The translations under genes were made by a program, and so were the position numbers. From contig NZ_OCNK01000002.1 in the NCBI RefSeq assembly GCF_900230285.1, positions 806,001-870,000 of the forward strand: a stretch of 64,000 nucleotides of DNA, given 5' to 3'. The notes below the pieces were generated by a model that saw only the letters and a list, made by a program, of their open reading frames with translations, was not told where the DNA came from and did not search any database. This stretch comes from Blastococcus haudaquaticus. GTDB taxonomy: Bacteria; Actinomycetota; Actinomycetes; Mycobacteriales; Geodermatophilaceae. Positions 42,570 to 51,542 of the stretch are shown here, one piece after another (position 1 is the stretch's first letter; the number at the start of each line of letters is the position of its first letter).

Positions 42570-44852
42570 ATGCCCCAGCACCCCGCGACACCGGACGACA
42601 CGGTGCACGACGACGCGCTGCACGACGACGCGCTGCACGACGACACGGTGCACGACGTGCACGACGTGCACGACGCGACCGTGCGCATGCGCCCCGACGG
42701 AGCGGGCGGACGGCCCACGCCCGAGCCGTCGCCCGAGCCGCCCCTCGAGCCGTCGCCCGAGCCGTCGCCCGAGCCGTTGCATCAGCAGACCCGGTCGGTA
42801 CCGGTCGAGGACCACGAGGACACCCGCCCGGTCACCCGGGACTGGCTGCTCGGCGCCCCCGACACGGGCTCGCAGCCGGTCGCGGGGCCCGCCCAGGAGG
42901 AGGACCGCAGCACCCAGGCGCTCGACTACTCCGACCCCGGGCGCCCCGACGAGGACCGCAGCACCCAGGCACTCGACTGGTCCGGGGCCGGGCGTCCCGA
43001 CGACGAGACCTCCCTGCCGACCACACCGGTGGAGACGCTCCTCCGCGAGGACGGCGCGTCCGGCCCCCAGACCCCCAGCGGCCCTCCCCCGGGCGACGAG
43101 CCGCCGGCTGACGGCCCGCGCGGCCCCTGGTGGCGCCGTCGGGCGGTGTTGGTCCCGGCTGGCGCGGTCGTCGTCCTCGCCGCCGCCTACGGCGCGGACC
43201 TGCTCATCGCCTCCGGCGACATCCCGCGGTCGACCACGGTGGCCGGCGTGGACATCGGGGGCCTCTCCCCCGCCGCTGCCTCCGAGGTCCTCGAGGAGGA
43301 GCTCGCCCCCCGGGTGAACGCCGAGCACCAGGTGCGCGCCGGCGACGTGACTGCGCCGTTCTCGCCGCTGACGGCCGGGATCACGCTCGACGTGGGTGCG
43401 ACCATCGACTCCGCCGACGACCAGCCGCTCAACCCGTGGACGCGGGTGACGACGCTGTTCAGCGACCGCGACGTCGAGCCGACCTTCACCGGCGAGGAGA
43501 CCGCGCTGGGCGCGCAGATCGACGCGCTGGCCGAGCAGGTCGACCGGGCGCCCGTCGACGCGTCCATCGTCATCGAGGACGCGACCCCTGCGGTGACGGA
43601 GCCGGCCGACGGCCGCGCGCTGGACCGCGACGGCACCGCCGAGGCCGTGTTCGCCGCCCTCCGCTCCGGCGCCGACCCCAGCACCCCGATCGACGTGCCC
43701 GTCGACGTGACGCCTGTGAACGTCGACCGGGCGGAGGCACAGCGCGTCCTGGACGAGACCGTGACGCCCGCCCTCTCGGCGCCGGTCACCGTGTCCACCC
43801 AGGAGAGCAGCGACACCGCCGAGGTGTCGGTGGAGGCCATCGCCGCGTCGCTGACCTTCACCCCGCAGGAGGACGGCGTCCTCGCGGTGGCCGTGGACCC
43901 CGTCGCGCTGCAGACGGCCCTGGGCGACGAGCTCGCGGTCTTCGGCAGCGGAGCCGAGGACGCCCGCTTCGACGTCTCCGGCGGTGCGGTGACCATCGTC
44001 CCGTCCGTCGACGGCACGGGCGTCGCCCCGACGACGCTGGCCGAGCAGCTCCTGCCCGTCCTCACCCAGCCGGAGCCGCGGACGGTCACCGCCCAGCTCG
44101 GACCGGTGCCCGCCGACTTCACCACCGAGGAGGCCCAGGCGCTGGGCATCAAGGAGGAGATCGGCAGCTTCACCACCAACATCGGCAACGCGGCCAGTGG
44201 CACCAACATCCGGGTGGTCGCCGAGGAGGTCGACGGCGCGGTCGTCATGCCGGGCGAGACGTTCAGCCTCAACGGCTTCACCGGGCCCCGCGGGCTGGCG
44301 CAGGGCTACGTCGAGGCCGGCGTCATCAACAACGGCACGTTCACGACCGCGGTGGGCGGCGGGATCAGCCAGTTCGCCACCACGATGTTCAACGCCGTCT
44401 TCTTCTCCGGCATGGAGGACGTGTTCCACAAGCCGCACAGCTACTACATCAGCCGGTATCCGGCCGGCCGCGAGGCGACGGTCTACTACGACTCGATCGA
44501 CCTGAAGTGGCGCAACGACAGCGACACCGGCGTCTACATCGACACCGCGTGGACGCCCGGCACGATCACCGTCACGTTCTACGGGACCAAGCGGTACGAG
44601 ATCGAGTCGGTCAGCAGCGACCGGTTCAACCAGCGCAGCCCGGTCGTCCAGGAGAAGCCGGACGACGGCACCTGCAAGGCCCAGGGCGGGTCCACGGGCT
44701 TCGACATCACCGTGACCCGGATCTTCCGTGACCTCTCCTCGGGCGCGGAGGTGAAGCGGGAGAACTTCCAGACCCGCTACGCCGCCGAGCCGGTGATCCG
44801 GTGCATCGCGGCGCCGGAACCCGAGGCGCCCCCGGCGACGCCGGGCGGCTGA
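42570..44852 (+). CDS. VanW-family peptidoglycan-binding-like membrane protein
   Basis: A 760-residue protein. Residues 1-185 are a disordered cytoplasmic region with repeats. One membrane helix follows (about 190-212, VLVPAGAVVVLAAAYGADLL). YoaR-type domains cover about 240-520, and a VanW domain lies near 533-660 (MPGETFSLNGFTGPRG, GGGISQFATTMFNAVF, YDSIDLKWRNDS). It is probably anchored in the membrane with the wall-binding part outside; related proteins occur with vancomycin resistance but the role is structural or unknown. ATG 42570 has GGAGGAA 6 nt upstream; an ATG at 42450 in the same frame lacks one. Confidence 0.85.
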   Translation: MPQHPATPDDTVHDDALHDDALHDDTVHDVHDVHDATVRMRPDGAGGRPTPEPSPEPPLEPSPEPSPEPLHQQTRSVPVEDHEDTRPVTRDWLLGAPDTGSQPVAGPAQEEDRSTQALDYSDPGRPDEDRSTQALDWSGAGRPDDETSLPTTPVETLLREDGASGPQTPSGPPPGDEPPADGPRGPWWRRRAVLVPAGAVVVLAAAYGADLLIASGDIPRSTTVAGVDIGGLSPAAASEVLEEELAPRVNAEHQVRAGDVTAPFSPLTAGITLDVGATIDSADDQPLNPWTRVTTLFSDRDVEPTFTGEETALGAQIDALAEQVDRAPVDASIVIEDATPAVTEPADGRALDRDGTAEAVFAALRSGADPSTPIDVPVDVTPVNVDRAEAQRVLDETVTPALSAPVTVSTQESSDTAEVSVEAIAASLTFTPQEDGVLAVAVDPVALQTALGDELAVFGSGAEDARFDVSGGAVTIVPSVDGTGVAPTTLAEQLLPVLTQPEPRTVTAQLGPVPADFTTEEAQALGIKEEIGSFTTNIGNAASGTNIRVVAEEVDGAVVMPGETFSLNGFTGPRGLAQGYVEAGVINNGTFTTAVGGGISQFATTMFNAVFFSGMEDVFHKPHSYYISRYPAGREATVYYDSIDLKWRNDSDTGVYIDTAWTPGTITVTFYGTKRYEIESVSSDRFNQRSPVVQEKPDDGTCKAQGGSTGFDITVTRIFRDLSSGAEVKRENFQTRYAAEPVIRCIAAPEPEAPPATPGG
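42603..42675 (+). repeat. In-frame tandem repeats in the VanW-like N-terminus
   Basis: 15-bp units GACGACGCGCTGCAC and shorter GTGCACGAC units encode HDDAL and VHD repeats. PSPEP repeats (about 42720-42780) and a duplicated DRSTQAL block (about 42903-43000) follow. All lie in the disordered cytoplasmic region. Confidence 0.75.
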
Positions 44853-44935
44853 CCCGTCCCCCGACCGAGCGACCGGCCGACCGTTCCGGCCGCGGGAGAA
44901 CGGCCCGAGGGGTACCGGACGTGCACACTGGGCGG

Positions 44936-46042
44936 ATGAGCACCGTCCTGCCCAGTGGCATTCCGGCGCGCGCCGGGGAGCCGGGCACGGACGAGGACGA
45001 CGCCGCACCTCCGGTGGTGCCCGCGCCCGTACATGTCCCGGGCAGGGGCTCCGGGGCCACGGACGACGGCGGCGACGAGGGTCCGGGCGGCCGGTTGGCG
45101 CGCTGGCCGGCCGCGGTGCGCGTCCCCCTCGAGGTCCTGGGCCGGACGCTGGCGAAGGCGTGGCAGGACCGGATCCTGGGGCTGTCGGCGGAGGCCGCGT
45201 TCTGGCAGATCCTCTCGGTCCCGCCGTTGCTGATCGGGCTGCTCGGCTCGCTGGGCTACCTCGGCTCGCTGATCGGCGGCGAGGCGGTCCGCGAGATCGA
45301 GGAGCAGCTGCTCGCCGCCTCGGCTCAGGTGCTCACCGACGACGTCGTCGACGACCTCGTCGCCCCGACGCTGTCGGACATCCTCGGCTCGGGGCGGCTG
45401 GAGGTGGTCAGCGTCGGTTTCCTGGTAGCGCTCTGGGCCGGCTCGTCGGCCACGGCGACCTTCATGAACACGATCGTCATCGCCTACGACCAGCGCGACG
45501 TGCGCGGTCCCATCCGGACCCGCCTCAAGGCCCTCTGGCTGTTCGTCGTCGGCATGTTCATGGCCGTGCTCACGCTGCCGCTGCTGGTGCTCGGCCGCGA
45601 GGTCCTGGTGGGCCTCATGCCCGCCGACTGGCAGTCGACCGGCACGACGCTCGTCAACGCCGTCTACTGGCCCGTGGTCGTGATCGGGCTGCTCCTCGCG
45701 CTCACGAGCTTCTACCACGTGGTGCTGCCGAACCGGCTGCCGTGGCGACGGCACCTGCCGGGCACGCTGCTGGCCACCGGGTTCTTCCTGATCGCGGCCC
45801 TGCTGCTGCGGAGCTACGTCGCCGACGTCCTGATCACCGCGCTGCCGTACGGCGCCCTGGCGGCACCCATCGGGGCGCTGCTGTTCTGCTTCTTCTTCGG
45901 CATGGCGGTGCTGCTCGGGGCGGAGCTGAACGCCACCATCCAGGCCCGCTGGCCGGCTCCGCTGCGGCGCCACGACCGGCGCCGTCGCGAGCGGCGGGCC
46001 GCCAAGCTCGAGCGGGAAGCCCGCCGCCTCGGCCTGCTGTGA
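44936..46042 (+). CDS. YihY/virulence factor BrkB family membrane protein
   Basis: A 368-residue protein with a disordered N-terminus (1-60) and about six membrane helices. Family segments are RILGLSAEAAFWQILSVPPL, FLVALWAGSSATATFMNTI, and FGMAVLLGAELNA, followed by a basic C-terminal tail. Members are predicted inner-membrane transporters of unknown substrate. ATG 44936 is preceded by CACACT and six bases, so it may be leaderless. It ends 23 bp before dispersed repeat copy D. Confidence 0.85.
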   Translation: MSTVLPSGIPARAGEPGTDEDDAAPPVVPAPVHVPGRGSGATDDGGDEGPGGRLARWPAAVRVPLEVLGRTLAKAWQDRILGLSAEAAFWQILSVPPLLIGLLGSLGYLGSLIGGEAVREIEEQLLAASAQVLTDDVVDDLVAPTLSDILGSGRLEVVSVGFLVALWAGSSATATFMNTIVIAYDQRDVRGPIRTRLKALWLFVVGMFMAVLTLPLLVLGREVLVGLMPADWQSTGTTLVNAVYWPVVVIGLLLALTSFYHVVLPNRLPWRRHLPGTLLATGFFLIAALLLRSYVADVLITALPYGALAAPIGALLFCFFFGMAVLLGAELNATIQARWPAPLRRHDRRRRERRAAKLEREARRLGLL

Positions 46043-46064
46043 CATTGCGATCCTCCGGACCGCC

Positions 46065-46122
46065 GGCCCCGCTGCAGGGGCCCGCCGCGAGCTTGCGAGT
46101 GGTGGGGGCAGTGGGGTCCTTA
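46065..46122 (+). repeat. Dispersed hairpin element, copy D (yihY/DUF3039)
   Basis: Plus-strand orientation. CCCCGCTGC (46067-46075) pairs with GCAGTGGGG (46108-46116) with one G-T pair. The core is GGGCCCGCCGCGAGCTTGCGAG. The GTCCTTA end overlaps the stop codon of the convergent DUF3039 gene. It probably terminates the yihY transcript. Confidence 0.78.
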
Positions 46123-46350
46123 CCCCTTCTTCATCTGGTTGTAGATCTCCTTGCAGGCCGGGCACACCGGGCTGCCGGGCTTCGGTGTCTTGGTCACCGG
46201 GAAGACCTCGCCGCACAGGGCCTCGACCATCGTGCCCATGACGGCACTTTCGGCGATCTTGTTCTTCCGCACGTAGTGGAAGACCTCGTTGGCGCTGCCG
46301 GTGTCGGCGTCGCGGACGTCCGGGCGCTCGAGGATGTCGCTGCTGCTCAT
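46120..46350 (-). CDS. DUF3039 family protein
   Basis: A 76-residue protein, MSSSDILERPDV at the start, with VHHY-like EVFHYVRKNKIAESAV and two zinc-ligand-like cysteine sites (ALCGEVF and VCPACKEIYNQMKKG). DUF3039 is widespread in Actinobacteria, function unknown. ATG 46350 fits the family length; the open frame to 46503 is spurious. It is divergent from psuG. Confidence 0.82.
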   Translation of the reverse strand: MSSSDILERPDVRDADTGSANEVFHYVRKNKIAESAVMGTMVEALCGEVFPVTKTPKPGSPVCPACKEIYNQMKKG

Positions 46351-46400
46351 GGGTCCACTCCCGTGCTCGGCGGCTTCAGTGCGCCCACCATGATGACAGG

Positions 46401-47336
46401 GTGCATCCCTCCCCCCGTGATCTTTCCGCCGGAACCGTCCTCTCCCCCGAGGTCGCCGACGCGCTGGGCGGTGGCCGGCCCGTCGTGGCGCTGGAGAGCA
46501 CACTGCTCGCCCACGGGCTGCCCCGGCCGGACAACCGGGCCGCCGCCGACGACGTCGAGGCGGCCGTCCGTGCGGGCGGCGCGGTGCCCGCGACCATCGC
46601 CGTCCTGGACGGTGTCCCGCACGTCGGGCTGACGGCCGCCGAGGTCGACCGCGTCTGCGCCGACCCCGACCTGGCCAAGCTCGGTGTCCGCGACCTGCCC
46701 GTCGCCGCCGCGCTCGGGCTCAGCGGCGCCACCACCGTCTCCAGCACCGCACTGCTCGCCGCCGCCGCCGGCATCGGCGTCTTCGCCACGGGCGGCCTCG
46801 GTGGCGTCCACCGGCAGTCGGTCGACACCTTCGACGAGTCGGCGGACCTGACGGCGCTCTCGCGCACGTCGCTGGTCGTCGTCTGCGCCGGGGTCAAGTC
46901 GATCCTCGACGTGCCGGCGACCCTGGAGCGGCTGGAGTCGCTGTCGGTCACCGTGATCGGCTACCGGACGACGACCTTCCCCGGGTTCTACGTGGCGGAC
47001 TCCGGGTCGACCCTCGACTGGTCGGTCGCCGATGCCGCCGAGGCCGCCCGGGTCTTCGCCGCCCGTCGCGAGCTCGCCCCCGGCGCTGTGGTGGTCGCCA
47101 ACCCGCTGCCGCTGGACGAGCAGCTCGACCCCGCGCTGCACGACCGCGTGATCGCCGGCGCGCTCACCGCCGCCGACGAGGCCGGTGTGCGGGGCAAGGA
47201 CGTGACGCCGTTCGTGCTCGACCACCTGCACCGGGCCAGCGAGGGGGCCACCCTGGCGGTCAACGTGCGGCTGGTGCTGCGCAACGCCGAGCTCGCCGGG
47301 CAGATCGCGGCGGCCCTGGCGGGGGTGGCCCGCTGA
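46401..47336 (+). CDS. psuG: Pseudouridine-5'-phosphate glycosidase
   Basis: A 311-residue enzyme that splits pseudouridine 5'-phosphate to uracil and ribose 5-phosphate. Family motifs VALESTLLAHGLPRPDN, ATIAVLDGVPHVGL, FATGGLGGVHR and ANPLPLDEQL are present. It works with the downstream PfkB kinase. GTG 46401 lies 50 bp from the divergent DUF3039 start. It is coupled to the kinase gene (4-bp overlap). Confidence 0.92.
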   Translation: MHPSPRDLSAGTVLSPEVADALGGGRPVVALESTLLAHGLPRPDNRAAADDVEAAVRAGGAVPATIAVLDGVPHVGLTAAEVDRVCADPDLAKLGVRDLPVAAALGLSGATTVSSTALLAAAAGIGVFATGGLGGVHRQSVDTFDESADLTALSRTSLVVVCAGVKSILDVPATLERLESLSVTVIGYRTTTFPGFYVADSGSTLDWSVADAAEAARVFAARRELAPGAVVVANPLPLDEQLDPALHDRVIAGALTAADEAGVRGKDVTPFVLDHLHRASEGATLAVNVRLVLRNAELAGQIAAALAGVAR

Positions 47337-48217
47337 GCGACCGCCCGTGGGTCGTCGTCGTCGGGGACGTCGCGACCGACGTCGTCGTGGTCCTGTCCGG
47401 GCAGCCGGCACCGGGCTCGGACCGGCCGGCGGCGATCCGGACCCGCGGGGGTGGCGCCGGCGCGAACGTCGCGGCGCACCTCGCCCGGCAGGGCGTGCCG
47501 GTGGCCCTCGTCGGGTGCGTCGGCGACGACGCGGCGGCGCTCGGCCTGGCCGCGGAGCTGTCCGCCGCCGGGGTCGGGCTGCTGCTGCGCACTGTCCCGG
47601 GTGCTGCCACCGGCACGATCGTCAGCCTGGTCGAGCCCGGCGGGCAGCGCAGCATGCTGGCCGACCGGGGGGCGAACCTGCAGCTGCGACCGGACGACGT
47701 CCCGCCTCCGGTGGATGGTCAGCACCTGCACCTGTCCGGCTACACGCTGCTGGACCCGGGCCCCCGGACCGCCGGCCTCACGGCGCTGGTCGCGGCTGCC
47801 GACGCGGGGTGCACCGTCTCGCTGGACCCGGCCTCGACCGGTCCGCTGACCGCGTACGGGGTGGACCGCTGGCTGGCCGACACGGCCCGCGCCACCGTCC
47901 TGCTGCCCAACGAGGACGAGGCGCTACTGCTGACCGGGTGCGCCGATGCGGAGGCCGCGGCGCGGACGCTGGCCGCGCGGCACCCCGTCGTCGCGGTGAG
48001 CCTCGGGGCCGACGGCGCGCTGTGGGCATCCGGGGACGTCCTGGTGCACCGGCCCGCGCATCCGACCGAGGTCGTCGACACCACCGGGGCGGGCGACGCC
48101 TTCGCCGCGGGACTGCTGGCGGCATGGCTCCCCGATCCGCAGGTCGACCCGGCGGACGCGCTGGACGCCGGGCTCGCGTGCGCCGCCGAGGTCGTGCGTC
48201 GGCCGGGCGCCCGCTGA
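47333..48217 (+). CDS. psuK: PfkB-family kinase, probable pseudouridine kinase (CTG start)
   Basis: A 294-residue ribokinase-fold kinase. The first strand VVVVGDVATDVVV is the PfkB N-terminus, GGGAGANVAAHLARQG the sugar-binding part, and VDTTGAGDAFAAGLL the catalytic anion hole with Asp. Next to psuG it probably phosphorylates pseudouridine. The only ATG/GTG in reach (GTG 47387) would cut the first strand in half. CTG 47333 overlaps the psuG stop (CTGA) after GGGGGTGG, so CTG initiation by coupling is inferred. Confidence 0.83.
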   Translation: MSDRPWVVVVGDVATDVVVVLSGQPAPGSDRPAAIRTRGGGAGANVAAHLARQGVPVALVGCVGDDAAALGLAAELSAAGVGLLLRTVPGAATGTIVSLVEPGGQRSMLADRGANLQLRPDDVPPPVDGQHLHLSGYTLLDPGPRTAGLTALVAAADAGCTVSLDPASTGPLTAYGVDRWLADTARATVLLPNEDEALLLTGCADAEAAARTLAARHPVVAVSLGADGALWASGDVLVHRPAHPTEVVDTTGAGDAFAAGLLAAWLPDPQVDPADALDAGLACAAEVVRRPGAR

Positions 48218-48269
48218 GATCCGGGCCACATCTCCCATCGTGACGTGATCGTGATTGTTCCCGGCGTCG

Positions 48270-48299
48270 TTGACGATCTAGGTTAGGCAAGCCTCACCT
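48270..48299 (+). promoter_or_regulatory. IdeR/DtxR-type iron box over the siderophore operon promoter
   Basis: The 19-bp segment 48278-48296 (CTAGGTTAGGCAAGCCTCA) matches 15 of 19 positions of the IdeR consensus TTAGGTTAGGCTAACCTAA. A -35 TTGACG is at 48270-48275 and the box covers the spacer toward a weak TCACCT. IdeR with Fe2+ would repress here. ideR itself is at 62649. Confidence 0.8.
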
Positions 48300-48392
48300 C
48301 AATCACTCGAACGGCGACGGCGACGCCTGCGGGCGTCCGCCGCCCAGGGCGGGCTGTCCCGGACAGCGCCGCCCGGAACCTGGAAGGACACC

Positions 48393-49421
48393 ATGCGCCG
48401 CGCATCACGACTGGTCGCTCTCTCGACGGCCGCGCTCCTGGCCGGAGGGCTTGCCGCCTGCGGGTCGGACTCCGCGGCCTCCGACGACGAGGCGGCCGGC
48501 TCCGGCGACTTCGCCCCGGTGACCATCGAGCACGCCTTCGGCACCACGACGATCGACGCCAAGCCCGAGCGCGTGGCGACGGTGCAGTGGGCCAACCACG
48601 AGGTCCCGCTGGCCCTCGGCGTCGTCCCGGTCGGCATGGCCGCGGCCAACTTCGGCGACGACGACGGCGACGGGCTGCTGCCCTGGGTGAGCGAGCGGCT
48701 CGAGGAGCTGGACGCCGAGACGCCGGTGCTGTTCGACGAGACCGACGGGATCGACTTCGAGGCGGTCGCGGACACCGAGCCCGACGTCATCCTGGCCGGG
48801 TACTCCGGGCTGACCCAGGAGGACTACGACACGCTGAGCGAGATCGCGCCCGTCGTGGCCTACCCGGAGGCGCCCTGGGCGACCCCGTGGCGCGAGATGA
48901 TCCAGATCAACGCCGAGGGCATGGGCATGGCGGCGGAGGGCGAGGAGCTCGTCGCCGACCTGGAGCAGGAGATCGCGGACACCGTCGCCGAGCACCCGCA
49001 GCTCGCCGGCGCGTCGACGATGTTCCTGACGCACGTGGACACCGCCGACCTCAGCGAGGTCAGCTACTACACGCCGTTCGACACCCGGAGCGCCTTCTTC
49101 GAGGACCTCGGTCTGGCCACCCCGGCGAGCATCGAGGCGGCCTCGACCGACCCGGAGCAGTTCTCGGGCGAGATCAGCGCCGAGCAGATCGACACGCTGG
49201 ACGACGTGCAGATCATCGTGACGTACGGCGACCAGGAGCTGGTCGACGCGCTCTCGGCGGACCCGCTGCTGTCGCAGATGCCCGCCGTCCGCAACGGCGC
49301 GATCGTGCTGCTCCCCGACACCCCGCTGGGCACCGCTGCCAACCCCACGCCGCTGGCCATCTCGTGGGTGCTCGAGGACTACGTCACCCTGCTCGCCGAG
49401 GCAGCTGACAAGGCTGCATGA
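48393..49421 (+). CDS. Iron-siderophore ABC transporter substrate-binding lipoprotein
   Basis: A 342-residue class III binding protein (FepB/FecB type). The signal peptide ends at LAAC (Cys23). The domain has TIDAKPERVATVQWANHEVPLALGVVP and FEAVADTEPDVILAGYSGLTQEDY, then the second lobe. It captures ferric siderophore for the FecCD-type permeases. ATG 48393 has GGAAGGA upstream. Iron control by the box at 48278 is likely. The stop overlaps a 5-codon mini-ORF. Confidence 0.92.
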   Translation: MRRASRLVALSTAALLAGGLAACGSDSAASDDEAAGSGDFAPVTIEHAFGTTTIDAKPERVATVQWANHEVPLALGVVPVGMAAANFGDDDGDGLLPWVSERLEELDAETPVLFDETDGIDFEAVADTEPDVILAGYSGLTQEDYDTLSEIAPVVAYPEAPWATPWREMIQINAEGMGMAAEGEELVADLEQEIADTVAEHPQLAGASTMFLTHVDTADLSEVSYYTPFDTRSAFFEDLGLATPASIEAASTDPEQFSGEISAEQIDTLDDVQIIVTYGDQELVDALSADPLLSQMPAVRNGAIVLLPDTPLGTAANPTPLAISWVLEDYVTLLAEAADKAA

Positions 49422-49435
49422 CGGCCACCCGGTGA
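49418..49435 (+). other. Five-codon mini-ORF linking binding protein and permease
   Basis: ATG ACG GCC ACC CGG TGA starts inside the binding-protein stop (ATGA) and ends inside the permease start (GTGA). It could pass ribosomes across the 10-bp gap. Coding is not claimed. Confidence 0.25.
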
Positions 49436-50493
49436 CGCAGGTCGACACCGTCCCGGCCCCGGGCGCCGCCCCCGCGCAGCGCCCGGGGCCGGTGCGGCGC
49501 CCGGGGTCGGTCCGCGTGCTGTGGCTCCTGGTCGTCGTCGCGGTCCTGGCCGCGCTCCTGGCCGCCTCGGTGGCCGTGGGCTCGCGCGCGGTGGGGTGGT
49601 CGGAGATCCTCGCCGCCCTGGGCGGCTCGCAGGAGACCATCGGCGAGGCCGCCGTGACCAAGCGGATCCCGCGCACGGTGCTGGCGGCGGTCGTCGGCGC
49701 GGCGCTCGGGCTCTCCGGGGCCGTCATGCAGGGCGTCACCCGCAACCCGCTGGCCGACCCGGGCGTCCTGGGGATCAACATGGGCGCCTCGCTCGCCGTC
49801 GTCGTCGGCCTGGCGTGGCTCGGGCTGTCCTCGGCCACGGCCATCGTCTGGACGGCGATCCTCGGCGCCGCCCTTGCGGCGGTGTTCGTCTACGCGGTCG
49901 GGTCCCTGGGCCGGGGCGGTCCCACGCCGCTCAAGCTCGCGCTGGCCGGGACTGCGACGTCGGCCGCCCTCGTCTCGTTCGTCACCGCCGTCGCCCTCCC
50001 CCGCGGCGACATCGCCGAGAGCATCCAGTCGTGGGAGATCGGTGGTGTCGGCGGCGCCAGCTTCCGCGGCCTGGGGTCCGTCGCGCCGTTCCTCGTCGTC
50101 GGGTTCGCCGTCAGCCTGCTGTCCGCCCGGGCGCTGAACTCCCTGGCCCTCGGTGACGAGCTCGCCGCCGGCCTCGGCGAGCGCGTCGTCCTCGCGCGGG
50201 GTGTCGCGGCCCTGGGCTCCGTCCTGCTCTGCGGCGCCGCCACCGCGATCGCCGGTCCCATCGGGTTCGTCGGGCTCGTCGTCCCGCACGTCTGCCGGCT
50301 GCTCGTGGGAGTCGACCACCGGTGGCTGCTGCCGTTCACGGCCCTCACCGGCGCGTGCCTGCTCATCGCCTCCGACGTGCTCGGGCGCATCGTCGCCCGC
50401 CCGGACGAGATCGACGTCGGCATCATCACCGCGCTGATCGGCGCCCCGTTCTTCATCTACATCGTCCGCCGGCAGAAGGTGCGGGAGCTGTGA
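49432..50493 (+). CDS. FecCD-family iron-siderophore permease 1
   Basis: A 353-residue permease with about nine helices. RIPRTVLAAVVGAALGLSGAVMQGVTRNPLADPGVLGI is the family signature (given here in parts), with LGDELAAGLGERV (ATPase-coupling loop) and GPIGFVGLVVPHVCRLLVG near the end. It forms a channel with permease 2. GTG 49432; the stop overlaps the next GTG (GTGA). Confidence 0.93.
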   Translation: MTQVDTVPAPGAAPAQRPGPVRRPGSVRVLWLLVVVAVLAALLAASVAVGSRAVGWSEILAALGGSQETIGEAAVTKRIPRTVLAAVVGAALGLSGAVMQGVTRNPLADPGVLGINMGASLAVVVGLAWLGLSSATAIVWTAILGAALAAVFVYAVGSLGRGGPTPLKLALAGTATSAALVSFVTAVALPRGDIAESIQSWEIGGVGGASFRGLGSVAPFLVVGFAVSLLSARALNSLALGDELAAGLGERVVLARGVAALGSVLLCGAATAIAGPIGFVGLVVPHVCRLLVGVDHRWLLPFTALTGACLLIASDVLGRIVARPDEIDVGIITALIGAPFFIYIVRRQKVREL

Positions 50494-51542
50494 CCGCCGT
50501 CGTCACCCCGCCGCCGTCGTCGGTCGACGCGGTCGCCCGGTACCGCGTGCGCCGGGCCGCCCGCCGGCGTCTGGTGATCACCGTCCTGGCCGTGCTCGTC
50601 GTGGTCGTGTTCGCGGCCTCCCTGATGATCGGCCGGACCTTCTACCCGCCCGGCGACGTGATCCGGGTGGTGCTCGGCCAGGAGGTGCCGGGTGCCACCT
50701 TCACCGTCGGCCGGCTGCGGCTGCCCCGCGCGGTCCTCGCGGTCGTGGCCGGGCTCAGCTTCGGCCTGGCCGGCGTCACCTTCCAGACGATGCTGCGCAA
50801 CGCCCTGGCCAGCCCCGACGTCATCGGCATCACCTCGGGAGCGGGCGCGGCGGCGGTGTTCGCGATCGTCTTCCTGGGCTGGAGCGGGACCGCCGTGTCG
50901 GTGACCGCCATCCTCGCCGCCCTGGGTGTGGCACTGGTGATGTACGGGCTCGCGTTCACCGACGGCGTGGTCGGCACGCGCCTGATCCTCATCGGCATCG
51001 GCATCGCCGCGATGGGGAGGAGCGTCACCTCCTACGTCCTGTCCGAGGCCGGGGCGTGGGACTTCGCCGAGGCGTTGCGGTGGCTGACCGGCAGCCTCAA
51101 CGGCAGCACGTGGGAGGCCACCGTCCCGGCGCTGGTCGCGCTCGTGGTGCTGGCACCCGTGCTGCTCGCGCTGACGCGGCAGCTCTCCGCGCTGCAGCTC
51201 GGTGACGACACCGCGTCCGCGCTCGGCATCCGCGTCGACCGCACCCGCGTCCTCGCGATCGTCGCCGCGGTCGGGCTGCTGGCCTTCGCCACCGCGGCGT
51301 GTGGTCCGATCGCCTTCGTGTCCTTCCTCGCCGGTCCCATCGCCGCCCGGATCGTCGGGCCGAACGGTTCGCTGCTCGTCCCCGCCGCCCTCGTCGGCGC
51401 GCTGCTGGTGCTCGTCGCCGACCTCGTCGGCCAGTTCGCCCTCGGCAGCCGGTTCCCCGTCGGCGTCGTCACCGGCGTGCTCGGGGCGCCGTACCTCATC
51501 TACCTGATCGTGCGGACGAACCGCGCAGGAGGATCACTGTGA
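50490..51542 (+). CDS. FecCD-family iron-siderophore permease 2
   Basis: A 350-residue partner permease. It has RLPRAVLAVVAGLSFGLAGVTFQ, NALASPDVIGITSGAG, LGDDTASALGIRVDRTR (coupling loop) and CGPIAFVSFLAGPIAARIVG. GTG 50490 overlaps the permease 1 stop. Its own stop at 51540-51542 overlaps the GTG of a 19-codon mini-ORF. Confidence 0.93.
   Translation: MTAVVTPPPSSVDAVARYRVRRAARRRLVITVLAVLVVVVFAASLMIGRTFYPPGDVIRVVLGQEVPGATFTVGRLRLPRAVLAVVAGLSFGLAGVTFQTMLRNALASPDVIGITSGAGAAAVFAIVFLGWSGTAVSVTAILAALGVALVMYGLAFTDGVVGTRLILIGIGIAAMGRSVTSYVLSEAGAWDFAEALRWLTGSLNGSTWEATVPALVALVVLAPVLLALTRQLSALQLGDDTASALGIRVDRTRVLAIVAAVGLLAFATAACGPIAFVSFLAGPIAARIVGPNGSLLVPAALVGALLVLVADLVGQFALGSRFPVGVVTGVLGAPYLIYLIVRTNRAGGSL

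Noticed and set aside
42459-45008. 849-codon minus-strand open frame opposite the VanW-like gene
   Set aside because: The plus strand has the VanW domain, a membrane helix and a ribosome-binding site; the minus frame is low-complexity Arg/Gly/His sequence.
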